Shown piece after piece: positions 51,631 to 61,807 of a stretch of 64,000 nucleotides of DNA (the stretch's first letter is position 1; the number at the start of each line of letters is the position of its first letter). The stretch lies in NCBI RefSeq assembly GCF_000381885.1, contig NZ_KB907222.1:118006-182005 (forward strand), written 5' to 3'. The notes under the pieces were generated by a model, which saw nothing but the letters and a program-made list of their open reading frames with translations, did no database searches and had not been told where the DNA came from. The position numbers and the translations under genes are program-made. This DNA is from Actinomadura atramentaria DSM 43919. Its GTDB lineage: Bacteria > Actinomycetota > Actinomycetes > Streptosporangiales > Streptosporangiaceae.

Positions 51631-52998
51631 TCACCCCGCGACGGCCGCCTGGACGACGGCGACCGCCGCCAGCAGCGCGGGGCCGCGCGCGAGCTGCGCG
51701 ACGAGCCCGACCGGGACGGCGCCGAACGCCCCGAAGTCGACCACCGGCCCGCCGTAGTCCATCGGCGGCCGGGTCGCCGTCCGGTACACGACCGCGAGCG
51801 CGCCCGCCGCCGAGATCGCCGCGGCGAGCGGCCCGACGCCGGGCGCGAGCGCCGCCGCCGCGCCCGACCACACCGCCGCGCCCGCGCCGGGGACGACCAG
51901 GTGCGCGAGCCGCAGCGACCGGTCCGCGCCGCCCAGCGCGCGCCGCAGCGCGGGTGACCGCGCGACCGCCCGCAGGCCGCCCGCCAGCCGGTCGTCGGCG
52001 AGCCACGCCGTCACGAGATGCAGCGCGGGCGGCACCGACGCCAGGCCCGCGAGGTGCGCCGCGTACGGGAGCGGGACGAGCGCCGCCCAGACGATCAGGC
52101 CCGTCCGGTCCCGCCGGACGCGCGCGACGTCGGCGCGGACGAGCGCCGCGAAGCGGTTCCCCCGGATTCGCGCGGGCCGGACCCGCCCGGTCGCGCGCGC
52201 CCGGCGCTCGAGGACGATGGACGAGAAGTAGGAGAAGTCCAGCGACAGCACGGACACCCGCGTCGCCGACGCCAGTTCGGCGCCGGAGGCGAGCGCGCTC
52301 CGGTCCAGCGAGTCCAGGGCGCGCCGCGCGGCGTAGATCGCGAGTGCGGCGGCGAGCAGGAGCACCGCCGCGACCGGCGCGCCGATTCCGCCCGGGGGTG
52401 CCGGGAGGCCCGGCCGCGCGAGCGGGACCGCCGCCGCGGCGACGGCGAGCGCGCAGGCGGCCGCGCCGAGAACACGCTGGACGCCCGCTGTGCGCCCGCC
52501 CGCCTGGACGAGCACGCAGGCGCACGCCACGAGCGTCCCGGCCGTCGCCCATGCCGCCGGCCACGGCACGGGGGCGGCCGCGAGGTCCGCCGCCGGTATC
52601 AGGACGCCGCCGACCGCCGCGCCCGCCGCCGCCCCGGCCGCCGTCGCGGCGGCGAGGTGGCCGGTCAGCAGCCGCCCGCGATCGACCGGTGCGCCGAGCA
52701 GCCACGTCCGCTCCGCCGCGCCCGCGTACAGCGGGCCGATCGCCAGCAGCGCCCTGGCCAGCAGGACGAGGGCGAGCACCGTGAGGACCGCGCCGAGCGG
52801 CCGGGTCACCGCCGTGTCGGGGGACGTCACCGCGAGCCCGCCGATCCGACGCGATCCCGCGCGCACCGCGCCGATCGCCAGCGCTCCGCCGAACACCGTG
52901 TAGACGGCGCGTTCGAGCAGGCCCGCCGCCGTCCGCCGGGGACGGGTCGCCCGCAGCCGGCGGCGCAGCGCGCGTGCGGTCGGTACGGGTACCGTCAC
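51631..52998 (-). CDS. ABC-2-like membrane permease (possibly DUF6297)
   Basis: A 455-residue polytopic protein with many hydrophobic segments and long Arg/Ala-rich loops, resembling actinobacterial ABC permease components and possibly DUF6297. GTG at 52998 overlaps the TGA of the truncated ATPase remnant (GTGA), which is what a permease gene following its ATPase would look like. Without the ATPase it is unlikely to work alone. Confidence 0.65.
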   Translation of the reverse strand: MTVPVPTARALRRRLRATRPRRTAAGLLERAVYTVFGGALAIGAVRAGSRRIGGLAVTSPDTAVTRPLGAVLTVLALVLLARALLAIGPLYAGAAERTWLLGAPVDRGRLLTGHLAAATAAGAAAGAAVGGVLIPAADLAAAPVPWPAAWATAGTLVACACVLVQAGGRTAGVQRVLGAAACALAVAAAAVPLARPGLPAPPGGIGAPVAAVLLLAAALAIYAARRALDSLDRSALASGAELASATRVSVLSLDFSYFSSIVLERRARATGRVRPARIRGNRFAALVRADVARVRRDRTGLIVWAALVPLPYAAHLAGLASVPPALHLVTAWLADDRLAGGLRAVARSPALRRALGGADRSLRLAHLVVPGAGAAVWSGAAAALAPGVGPLAAAISAAGALAVVYRTATRPPMDYGGPVVDFGAFGAVPVGLVAQLARGPALLAAVAVVQAAVAG

Positions 52999-53154
52999 CC
53001 GCCGACCTCGACGGCCCGGTCGGCGGCGGCGACCAGCGCGGGGTCGTGGGAGGAGAACAGCACCGCCGACCCGGCGGTCCGCTCGGCGGCGGCGTCAGCC
53101 CGACTTGCGTAGACCGGTGACGCGCAGTAGCGCGGGGACGTCGTCGGTGCTCAC
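52995..53154 (-). pseudogene. Remnant of an ABC transporter ATPase gene with internal deletion
   Basis: From GTG 53154 the frame reads MSTDDVPALLRVTGLRKSG and stops: the normal start of an ABC ATPase (before the Walker A). The other frame, up to 52995, reads SAVLFSSHDPALVAAADRAV: the H-loop and end of an ABC ATPase. Walker A, signature and Walker B are absent, so the middle of the gene has been deleted and the two ends are joined out of frame. The end overlaps the permease start. Confidence 0.75.
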
Positions 53155-53203
53155 CGAGTGTCGTTCTCTCGCGGGAGTGCCGGCGCGCTGCGCCGGCCGC
53201 GGG

Positions 53204-53413
53204 TCAGTGGGGGACCGGGGTCGCGCGGCGGGGCGGGACCGCCCGGCCGTCCGGGAGCAGTTCGCCCGTGTCGTCGAACAGGACGACGCCGTTGCAGAGC
53301 AGGCTCCAACCCTGGTCGGGATGCCGGGCGATCACCTGGGCGGCCTCGCGGCCGGGGCCGCCGGCGGGCGGGCAGGGCGGCCGGTGCGGACAGGACGGGC
53401 TGGGAACGGACAT
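53204..53413 (-). CDS. DUF5999 family small protein
   Basis: A 69-residue protein starting MSVPSPSCPHRPPCPPAGGP, then EAAQVIARHPDQGWSLLCNG and VVLFDDTGELLPDGR. The pattern CxHxPPC at the start and the HPDQGWSLLCNGV core match DUF5999 of streptomycetes and relatives. Function unknown; the cysteines may bind metal. GGAGG precedes the ATG. Confidence 0.75.
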   Translation of the reverse strand: MSVPSPSCPHRPPCPPAGGPGREAAQVIARHPDQGWSLLCNGVVLFDDTGELLPDGRAVPPRRATPVPH

Positions 53414-53567
53414 GGCGACCTCCGAGCCCCGGAATGAGGACATGCCCAACAATGCTGCTGCCTGTCCGAAAAAGGCAAGGTCGTGGGAAATTCTTTACCT
53501 TCAACGCCGGCGAGATGATCAGTGGAATCGCCCATCGGGTCGGAATCCTCCGGCGGCCGCGCCGCCG

Positions 53568-53813
53568 TCAGTCCGCCCGGTCCTCGCCGTCCGGCGCCTG
53601 CCAGGAGCGTTCCAGGTCCAGGTACTCGTCGTCCGGCCAGTGGTGGGCGGCGAGCCAGGCCAGGTACTCCTCGTCGGCGGGATCGAGGACGGCCGTCAGC
53701 GACTCGGGATAGACGTCCGGGCGGGGGAGCGGCGGGGTCCGCCGGACGGGCGCGACCCGCGACATCAGCAGGCAGAGCAGCGTGAGCGCGGCGGCGGCGG
53801 TCGCGAAGGCCAT
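53568..53813 (-). CDS. Small acidic membrane-anchored protein, paralogue B
   Basis: An 81-residue protein. One N-terminal membrane helix (ATAAAALTLLCLLMSRVAPV) is followed by PESLTAVLDPADEEYLAWLA and a DDEYLDLE tail, closely matching the protein at 51153-51407. AAAGGA precedes the ATG at 53813. Confidence 0.6.
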   Translation of the reverse strand: MAFATAAAALTLLCLLMSRVAPVRRTPPLPRPDVYPESLTAVLDPADEEYLAWLAAHHWPDDEYLDLERSWQAPDGEDRAD

Positions 53814-54101
53814 CGGGGTCCTTTCATGATCTCTCGGGAGGCATGTCGATCATGAATGTGATTCACAAAACCCTGCGCACGCTACAAGGAACCCGCCCCG
53901 CCCGGAAGCAAATCGCCCGGCATGTCCGGCATCTCCCACCCAAGATCCGGAGACCGAAACGGACGGCCGCCCGGGCCCGGAACCCCGCCCCCCGCGACCG
54001 GGGTGCGGTTCTCCGCAGGACGGACCCTGCGGCGCGCGGCCGGTGAACCCGGCGGCGCACGCCCTGTCCCGGCCCACCGCCCGCTTCGTACCGTCGAAGC
54101 C

Positions 54102-54764
54102 ATGATCAACGCAGTGGACTGGGCCGTCGACCTCATGGACGAACTGGGCGCGCCGGGCGCCGGAATCGCCATCGCCCTCGAGAACCTCTTCCCGCCGATC
54201 CCCAGCGAGCTCATCCTGCCGCTCGCCGGGTTCACCGCCGCGCGCGGCGAGATCGGCCTGGCCGCCGTCCTGTGCTGGACGACGCTCGGCGCGGTGGCGG
54301 GCGCCCTCGCCCTGTACTGGCTCGGCGCGGCGATCGGCCGCGACCGCGTCCGCGCCCTCGCGGTGCGGCTGCCGCTCGTCAAGGCCGCCGACCTGGACCG
54401 CACCGAGGCGTGTTTCGCGCGGCACGGCCGCAAGACCGTCTTCTTCGGCCGGATGATCCCGGTCTTCCGCAGCCTGATCTCCCTCCCGGCCGGGGTGGAG
54501 CGGATGGCGCTCGTCCCGTTCCTGATCTGCACGACGCTCGGCAGCCTGATCTGGAACACGCTGTTCGTCCTCGCCGGATACGTCCTCGGCGACAACTGGC
54601 GGCTCGTCCAGGACTACGCGGGCATCTACTCGCGCGCCGTCGTGGCCGTCGTCGCGGTCGCGGCCGTCGCGGTCCTGGCGGTCCGTATCGTGAAGTCCCG
54701 CCGCAAGGACGGCCCGGCCGAGTACACGGGCGGGCGGGAACGAGGATGGGACGACGGGACGTGA
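54102..54764 (+). CDS. DedA family membrane protein
   Basis: A 220-residue inner-membrane protein with the DedA signature: ENLFPPIPSELILPLAGF near residue 30 and GRMIPVFRSLISLPAGVERM near residue 115. Members of this family act in membrane lipid scrambling and envelope homeostasis. The last bases overlap the GTG of the histidine kinase. Confidence 0.9.
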   Translation: MINAVDWAVDLMDELGAPGAGIAIALENLFPPIPSELILPLAGFTAARGEIGLAAVLCWTTLGAVAGALALYWLGAAIGRDRVRALAVRLPLVKAADLDRTEACFARHGRKTVFFGRMIPVFRSLISLPAGVERMALVPFLICTTLGSLIWNTLFVLAGYVLGDNWRLVQDYAGIYSRAVVAVVAVAAVAVLAVRIVKSRRKDGPAEYTGGRERGWDDGT

Positions 54765-55939
54765 AACCACCGGCGCGCGCCGCGCGGAAGGCCGCCGGGC
54801 TCGCGCTCGGCGCGCTGTCGGCGGTCGCGGAACTGCTCTTCCTCGCGGTCGCGGCGCTCGTCATGGCGTACACGGCGGCGTCCTCGCTGGCGTCCGCGCG
54901 CGGCCGCGACGAGGTCCCCGGCGCGCTCGCCGACGCGGCCGTCCGCGTCGCGCGCGCCGAGCACCGCAGGCTCGGCGCGTTCCTCGGCCACCGCGAACCC
55001 GCCGAGTTCGGCCCGCTGCGCGCCCTCGCCTACCTCGTCCTGCGCGTGCCGGTCGGCCTGCTCGGCGGCGCGGTCCTGGCGCTCGTCGCCTACGGCGCGG
55101 CCGAGGCCGCCGCGCTGGCGGTCGGCTGGTGGGTCACCGGCGACCACCTCGACGGCATCCCGCCGGACGGATGGATCGTCGCCTACGTCGCCGTCGCCGG
55201 GCTCGTCCTGCTGTTCCTCGCCGTCCAGGGCCTCGCCGGCGTCGTCGCGCTGGAGCGGCGGGTCGCGCGCCGCTGCCTCGGCCCGAGCCGGCTCGCCGAG
55301 TACGAGCGCCGCATCGCGCAGCTCGCCGAGAGCCGCGCCGACGTCGTCGAGGCCGTCGACGACGAGCGCCGCCGCATCGAACGCGACCTGCACGACGGCG
55401 TCCAGCAGCGCCTGGTCGCCCTCGGGATGCTGATCGGCCGCGCCCGCCGCGCCGACGACGGCGACCGCGCCCGCGACCTGCTCCGCCAGGCCCACGAGGA
55501 GGCCCAGCGCGCGCTGGCCGACCTGCGCGAGACGGCGTGGCGCGTCTACCCGGCCGCGCTCGACGGCGAGGGCCTGCGCGCCGCGCTGGAGACGGTGGCC
55601 GAGCGGTCCCCGCTGCCGGTCGGCATCGACTACGACGTCCCCGAGCGGCCGCCGCACGCCGTCGAGACCGCCGCGTACTTCGTCGTCTGCGAGGCCGTCA
55701 CCAACGCCGCCAAGCACTCCGGCGCGCGCCGGGTGAGCGTCCGGGTGACGCGGGGGAGCGCGCCGGACGGCAGGATGGTCGCCGTGCGGATCGAGGACGA
55801 CGGACGCGGCGGCGCGGACCCGGCGGGCGGCGGCCTGGCCGGCCTGGCGCGCCGCGTCGCGGCCCTGGACGGAACCTTCACCGTCGCCAGCCCGCCGGGC
55901 GGTCCGACCGTGATCGGGGCGGAGCTGCCGTGCGGGTGA
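54761..55939 (+). CDS. Sensor histidine kinase (HisKA_3 type)
   Basis: A 392-residue kinase: N-terminal hydrophobic segments (residues about 12-45, 95-120, 140-160), then His211 in IERDLHDGVQQRLV, and an HATPase domain (CEAVTNAAKHSGARR, then EDDGRGG). GTG at 54761 overlaps the DedA stop; ATG at 54746 is the alternative start. It forms a two-component system with the next gene. Confidence 0.88.
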   Translation: MKPPARAARKAAGLALGALSAVAELLFLAVAALVMAYTAASSLASARGRDEVPGALADAAVRVARAEHRRLGAFLGHREPAEFGPLRALAYLVLRVPVGLLGGAVLALVAYGAAEAAALAVGWWVTGDHLDGIPPDGWIVAYVAVAGLVLLFLAVQGLAGVVALERRVARRCLGPSRLAEYERRIAQLAESRADVVEAVDDERRRIERDLHDGVQQRLVALGMLIGRARRADDGDRARDLLRQAHEEAQRALADLRETAWRVYPAALDGEGLRAALETVAERSPLPVGIDYDVPERPPHAVETAAYFVVCEAVTNAAKHSGARRVSVRVTRGSAPDGRMVAVRIEDDGRGGADPAGGGLAGLARRVAALDGTFTVASPPGGPTVIGAELPCG

Positions 55940-56574
55940 TCCTGGCCGAGGACTCGACGCTGCTCCGCGAGGGCCTGGTCCGGCTGCTCGCCGAGGAGGG
56001 CCACACCGTCACCGCCGCCGTGGGCGACGGCGCGGCGCTGCTCGCCGCCGTCGAGGCCGAACCGCCCGACGCGGTCGTCGTGGACGTCCGCATGCCCCCC
56101 GGCCACACCGACGAGGGCCTGCGCGCCGCGCTGGAGATCCGCCGCCGCTGGCCCGCCGTCGGCGTGCTGGTCCTGTCGCAGTACGTCGAGCGCCGGTACG
56201 CCGCCGAGCTGATCACGGCGGACACCGGCGGCGTCGGCTACCTGCTCAAGGACCGCGTCGCGCAGGTGGACGAGTTCCTGGACGCGCTCGACCGCGTCGG
56301 CGCGGGCGGCGCGGCGTTCGACCCCGAGGTCGTCCGGCGGCTGGTGGCGGCCAGCTCGCACGCCGACCCGCTCGCCCGCCTGACGCCCCGCGAGCGCGAC
56401 GTCCTCGACCACATGGCGCAGGGCCGCACGAACGCGTCCATCGCCGAGCACCTGTACGTCTCGCGGAGCGCGGTGGAGAAGCACATCAACGCGATCTTCG
56501 ACAAGCTCGACCTGTCCCACGCGGCCGGGTACAGCCGCCGCGTCCTGGCGGTCCTGCGGTACCTCGGATCGTGA
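55930..56574 (+). CDS. NarL/LuxR-type response regulator
   Basis: A 214-residue regulator: receiver with Asp52 (VVVDVRMPPGHTDEG) and LuxR HTH (TPRERDVLDHMAQGRTNASI, then SRSAVEKHINAIFDKL). GTG at 55930 lies inside the kinase's last codons. It is a cognate partner of the upstream kinase. Confidence 0.9.
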   Translation: MRVILAEDSTLLREGLVRLLAEEGHTVTAAVGDGAALLAAVEAEPPDAVVVDVRMPPGHTDEGLRAALEIRRRWPAVGVLVLSQYVERRYAAELITADTGGVGYLLKDRVAQVDEFLDALDRVGAGGAAFDPEVVRRLVAASSHADPLARLTPRERDVLDHMAQGRTNASIAEHLYVSRSAVEKHINAIFDKLDLSHAAGYSRRVLAVLRYLGS

Positions 56575-56593
56575 TGAGCACGGAGGGAACGAC

Positions 56594-57118
56594 ATGAGCG
56601 AGCTGACCTGGATTCCGGCGGCGGACCGGACGGACCTGCTGGCCCCGCCCGTCGCGGCGGCGCTCGGCGCGGCGCCGGGCGCGCGCGTCGCGGAGATCGA
56701 CGCCGGCCTCGCCGACACGGCGGCGTTCTGCGAGCACTACGGCACGCCGCCGGAGACGAGCGCGAACTGCGTCGTCGTCGCGGCCCGGCGCGGCGGCGAG
56801 ACGACCTACGCGGCGTGCCTGGTGCTCGCCGTGGACCGCGCGGACGTCAACGGCGCGGTGCGGCGGCGGCTCGGCGCGCGCAAGGCGTCGTTCGCGCCGA
56901 TGGACGAGGCGACCGGCCGCACCGGCATGGAGTACGGCGGCATCACGCCGGTCGGCCTGCCGGCGGGCTGGCCGGTCCTGGTGGACGAGGCCGTCGCGGC
57001 GGCGGACGACCTGGTGGTCGGCAGCGGCCTGCGCCGCTCGAAGCTGCTCGTGTCCGGCGAGGAGCTGGCCGCGCTGCCGGGCGCGGAGGTCCTGCTGATC
57101 GTGCGCCGCGGGGAGTGA
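56594..57118 (+). CDS. YbaK/EbsC-type aminoacyl-tRNA deacylase
   Basis: A 174-residue protein with the YbaK fold: CVVVAARRGGETTYAACLVL, then FAPMDEATGRTGMEYGGITP and VVGSGLRRSKLLVSGEELAA. The segment YGGITPVGLP and the SGLRRSK loop match Cys-tRNA(Pro) or related deacylases that clear mischarged tRNA. GGAGG precedes the ATG. It follows the regulator closely, perhaps in one transcript. Confidence 0.85.
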   Translation: MSELTWIPAADRTDLLAPPVAAALGAAPGARVAEIDAGLADTAAFCEHYGTPPETSANCVVVAARRGGETTYAACLVLAVDRADVNGAVRRRLGARKASFAPMDEATGRTGMEYGGITPVGLPAGWPVLVDEAVAAADDLVVGSGLRRSKLLVSGEELAALPGAEVLLIVRRGE

Positions 57119-57705
57119 TCCACGGGAACGGTCCGATGATCACGCCACCGGACGGCGCGGGCGCGGACCGTGACCCGCAGCGCCCACCACGACTCGGCCG
57201 TGTGTGACTTCCGTCACATTTTGTGGGTTAAGCTCAGGATTCGTCCCATTTGTTGTGCTTTGGGGCATTAAGTCGGCTGGTCAACGCCCTGCCAGTGGCG
57301 CATCGCACACATGTTCGGACCGTGACAATCCCATCGCGCTGCGCCAGGAACGCGCCCGCGGCGATTGGACGGGTGCAACGGTCCACCCGCCCCGCGGCGG
57401 CCCTTTTCGGGCGCGCCGAGCGGGCCTCCGGACACCCTTGGCACGGTCCACTGGCCGGTCGTTCTCCCAGGTCCCCGGTTTCGGCTGCCCGTTAAACAAC
57501 TTATGTCCTGTGTTACGAGTGACGCTCGGTCATCCGCATGGGACCGTTCCGGACGGGTAGAGACCCCGCGCCCCCGCCGACCGAGGGGCTCGACCCCCGG
57601 CTGACCTCCGGCATCGCCGAGCGGGGGGAGAATGACCACTGAGTTCCGGAACTTCGGTTCCGGGCATCTTGATCACCAGGGGTGCCTGGGAAAGGCGGGT
57701 CGTGG
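57119..57705. other. 587-bp region upstream of the trehalose synthase gene; no gene seen
   Basis: No frame with a ribosome site and protein-like composition. It contains a consensus CRP-like site at 57203-57218. It is long enough for a complex promoter or an untranslated leader of the trehalose synthase gene. Confidence 0.5.
57203..57218. promoter_or_regulatory. Consensus CRP-like binding site
   Basis: TGTGA-CTTCCG-TCACA: an exact match to the TGTGA-N6-TCACA consensus of CRP-family regulators, about 490 bp before the trehalose synthase start and 85 bp after the YbaK stop. Confidence 0.6.
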
Positions 57706-59097
<1,392 letters not shown>

Positions 59098-59107
59098 GGA
59101 CGCGCGA

Positions 59108-59139
59108 AGGCCCGGCCTCCCGCGCGGGGGACCGGGCCT
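59108..59139. terminator. Bidirectional terminator between the trehalose synthase and anti-sigma-like genes
   Basis: AGGCCCGG (59108-59115) and CCGGGCCT (59132-59139) form an 8-bp stem with an inner CCC...GGG stem, between two convergent genes. Confidence 0.7.
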
Positions 59140-59149
59140 CGGCGGTGCG

Positions 59150-59734
59150 TCAGGAGGCGGGCAGGTCGAACGCGGCCCAGACGGCCTTGCCGCCGCTGCC
59201 GAGCGGGGCCCAGCCCCACGCGGAGCTGACCGAGCCCACGACGAGTAGCCCCCGGCCGTTCTCGGCGAAGACGTCGTCGGCGGGCAGCGCGGGCTCGGGC
59301 CGTCCGCCGCCCGGGTCGGTGACGACGGCGACGAGCCGCCGCGGGTGCCCGAGCAGGACGAGCTGCAGCCGCCGCCCGGCCCCCGGCGCGAGGTCGCGCA
59401 GGCCGTGCCGGAGCGCGTTGGTGACCAGTTCGGAGACGGCGATGACGACGTCGTCGCCGACCGCCTCGGCCCCCCACTCGGCGAGCGTGACGGCGGCGAA
59501 GTCGCGGGCCTCGCCCACGGCCTCGGGCGCGGCGGCCAGCACGGCGCGCGCGGTGCGCGGCGTGCCCGCGTGCGGCTCGGGCCAGAACCCGCGCAGGCCC
59601 GGCTCGGGGACCGGCGAGTTCCAGGAGGCCCGGCGGCGGTGCGCGGGCGCGGTGTGGTCGGCGTCGGGCCGCCGGTGCCGCCGCGGACCGTCGGCTGCGG
59701 GGACGGCGACGGCGTGTGCCTGGTCAACGATCAT
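59150..59734 (-). CDS. Serine-kinase-like ATP-binding protein (anti-sigma factor fold)
   Basis: A 194-residue protein: residues about 65-185 form a GHKL-type ATPase (VIAVSELVTNALRHGLRDLA with the N-box, VTDPGGGRPEPALPADD as G1, GRGLLVVGSVSSAWGW as G2), as in RsbW-like anti-sigma factors that often pair with XRE/DUF397 genes in actinomycetes. It probably inhibits a sigma factor or phosphorylates a partner. Its own HTH partner is not here, and the basic N-terminal 60 residues are unusual. Confidence 0.85.
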   Translation of the reverse strand: MIVDQAHAVAVPAADGPRRHRRPDADHTAPAHRRRASWNSPVPEPGLRGFWPEPHAGTPRTARAVLAAAPEAVGEARDFAAVTLAEWGAEAVGDDVVIAVSELVTNALRHGLRDLAPGAGRRLQLVLLGHPRRLVAVVTDPGGGRPEPALPADDVFAENGRGLLVVGSVSSAWGWAPLGSGGKAVWAAFDLPAS

Positions 59735-59802
59735 TGTCAGAACCCCAAGGCGAACGGGTGGAGCGGGGGCGGGCGTTCGCTATCTTGCTCCCCAAGCCGT
59801 GC

Positions 59803-59842
59803 AGATGCAAGACCGTATGCATGAACAAATGCACGTGCATCT
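59803..59842. promoter_or_regulatory. ATGCA-repeat cluster between the ATPase and DUF397 genes
   Basis: AGATGCA (59803-59809) and TGCATCT (59836-59842) are inverted; between them lie ATGCAT (59817-59822) and the perfect 12-bp palindrome ATGCACGTGCAT (59829-59840). It sits in the divergent gap, where a regulator would control both genes. Confidence 0.55.
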
Positions 59843-59916
59843 CGTACCATTCGTGATGGGGTGGGCGGGATCACGGCCTCCCGGAGGCGGGAGGCGGAGA
59901 CGCCGGAGGGGGCACG

Positions 59917-60159
59917 ATGAACGGCCAGGAGCTGCCGGCCGCGGGGGCGGTCGGCCTCGTGTGGCAGAAGAGCCGGCGGAGCGATCCGACGGGCGACTGC
60001 GTGGAGCTGGCGGAGCTGCCGGACGGCGACATCGCGGTCCGCAACTCGCGCTACCCGGACGGCCCGTACCTCGTCTACACGCGGGCGGAGGTCGAGGCGT
60101 TCGTGGGGGGCGCCAAGGACGGGGACTTCGACCACATGCTCGTCGGGTCCGCCGGGTGA
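59917..60159 (+). CDS. DUF397 family protein
   Basis: An 80-residue protein with the DUF397 core: WQKSRRSDPTGDCVELAELP, then GDIAVRNSRYPDGPYLVYTR. DUF397 genes commonly accompany XRE regulators and RsbW-like ATPases in streptomycete-type regulatory sets. It is divergent from the RsbW-like ATPase. Confidence 0.85.
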   Translation: MNGQELPAAGAVGLVWQKSRRSDPTGDCVELAELPDGDIAVRNSRYPDGPYLVYTRAEVEAFVGGAKDGDFDHMLVGSAG

Positions 60160-60207
60160 ACCGAACGCCATTCCAATCGGCGTCCGGTCGCGGTAGCGTG
60201 CCGGAGC

Positions 60208-61746
60208 ATGCACCTGGGGCAGATCGCCGAGCAGACGCCCGACCGGCCCGCCGTGATCATGGCGGGCTCCGGCCGCGTCGTCACCTTCCGTGAACTGAAC
60301 GACGAGTCCAACCGGCTGGCGCGGCTGCTGCACGCCGCCGGGCTGCGCCCCGGCGACCACGTCGCCTTCCTGCTGGAGAACCACCCGCTGTACCTCGCGG
60401 TCGCGTGGGCGGCGCAGCGGTCCGGCCTCTACTACACGCCCGTCAGCTCCCGGCTCGGCCCGGACGAGCTGGCCTACATCGTCGACAACTGCGAGGCGAA
60501 GGCGTTCATCACGAGCGCGGCGCTCGCGGAGACGGCGACGGCGGTCACCGACCGGACGCCGGGGGTCGCGCTGCGGCTCATGCTCGACGGCACGGCCCCC
60601 GGCTTCGCGTCCTACGAGGACGCCGTCGCCGCCCACCCGCCGCTCCCGCTGGAGACGGAGCGGGAGGGCATGGACATGCTCTACTCCTCCGGCACCACCG
60701 GCCGCCCGAAGGGCGTCAAACCGCCGCTCCCGCTCACCCCGATGGGGACGCCGGGGCCGCTCTACCAGCTCATCTCGTTCCTGTTCCAGCCCGACGGCGA
60801 CTCGGTGTACCTCTCACCCGCGCCGCTCTACCACGCCGCGCCGCTGCGCTACTGCCTGAACCTGCACCGGTTCGGCGCGACCGTCGTGGTGATGGAGCGG
60901 TTCGACCCGGAGGCGGCGCTCGCCGCGATCCAGCGGTACGGCGTCACGCACAGCCAGTGGGTGCCGACGATGTTCATCCGCATGCTCAAGCTCCCCGACG
61001 AGACGCGCGCCCGCTACGACCTGTCCACGCTGAGGTACGCGATCCACGCCGCCGCGCCCTGCCCCGTCGAGGTCAAGCAGCGGATGATGGAGTGGTGGGG
61101 GCCCGTCCTGCACGAGTACTACGCGGGGACGGAGGGGAACTGCTTCGTCTACGCGGGCCCCGAGGACTGGCTGGCGCACCCCGGCACGGTGGGGCGGCCG
61201 CTGCTCGGGGAGATCCACGTCTGCGACGAGTCCGGCGCGGAGGTCCCGCCCGGCGAGCAGGGCACCCTGTACTTCGGCGGCGGCCCGGAGTTCGAGTACC
61301 ACGGCGACCGCGCCAAGACCGAGGCGTCCCGCGACCCGCTCGGCCGGGGGTGGTCCACGCTCGGCGACATCGGCCGGGTGGACGCGGACGGGTTCCTGTA
61401 CCTCACCGACCGCCGCTCCTACATGATCATCAGCGGCGGGGTGAACGTGTACCCGCAGGAGGCCGAGAACGTCCTGGCCGTCCACCCGAAGGTCGCGGAC
61501 GCGGCCGTGTTCGGCGTCCCCGACGCCGAGATGGGCGAGGCCGTCCACGCCGTCGTCCAGCCCGCCGACCCGGCCGACGCCGGACCGGAGCTGGCGGCCG
61601 AGCTGATCGCGTTCTGCCGCGACCGCCTCGCGCACTACAAGTGCCCGCGCACGGTCGACTTCCGCGCCGAGCTGCCGCGCCACCCGACCGGCAAGCTGTT
61701 CAAGCGGCTCCTGCGCGACGAGTACTGGGCGGACGCCCCCGCGTAA
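60208..61746 (+). CDS. Acyl-CoA synthetase (AMP-binding, FadD-like)
   Basis: A 512-residue ANL enzyme: P-loop YSSGTTGRPKGVK near residue 155, then the A5-type YYAGTEGN, then STLGDIGRVDADGFLYLTDR (A7/A8), and C-terminal PTGKLFKRLLR with catalytic Lys. It activates a carboxylate through acyl-AMP to acyl-CoA. The C-terminal motif and length fit fatty or aromatic acid CoA ligases; the substrate is open. No neighbour gives context. Confidence 0.9.
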   Translation: MHLGQIAEQTPDRPAVIMAGSGRVVTFRELNDESNRLARLLHAAGLRPGDHVAFLLENHPLYLAVAWAAQRSGLYYTPVSSRLGPDELAYIVDNCEAKAFITSAALAETATAVTDRTPGVALRLMLDGTAPGFASYEDAVAAHPPLPLETEREGMDMLYSSGTTGRPKGVKPPLPLTPMGTPGPLYQLISFLFQPDGDSVYLSPAPLYHAAPLRYCLNLHRFGATVVVMERFDPEAALAAIQRYGVTHSQWVPTMFIRMLKLPDETRARYDLSTLRYAIHAAAPCPVEVKQRMMEWWGPVLHEYYAGTEGNCFVYAGPEDWLAHPGTVGRPLLGEIHVCDESGAEVPPGEQGTLYFGGGPEFEYHGDRAKTEASRDPLGRGWSTLGDIGRVDADGFLYLTDRRSYMIISGGVNVYPQEAENVLAVHPKVADAAVFGVPDAEMGEAVHAVVQPADPADAGPELAAELIAFCRDRLAHYKCPRTVDFRAELPRHPTGKLFKRLLRDEYWADAPA

Positions 61747-61752
61747 GACGAA

Positions 61753-61791
61753 GGCCCCGCCCCCGGAGAACGCGTCTCCGGAGGCGGGGCC
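61753..61791. terminator. Bidirectional terminator between the acyl-CoA synthetase and MFS genes
   Basis: GGCCCCGCC (61753-61761) pairs with GGCGGGGCC (61783-61791), with inner CCGGAGA/TCTCCGG. It separates two convergent genes. Confidence 0.8.
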
Positions 61792-61807
61792 GCCCGCCGG
61801 AATCCGA

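Noticed and set aside
57204..57560. Plus-strand frame of 118 codons before the trehalose synthase gene
   Set aside because: Starts inside the CRP-like site and has no domain or ribosome site; more likely regulatory DNA.
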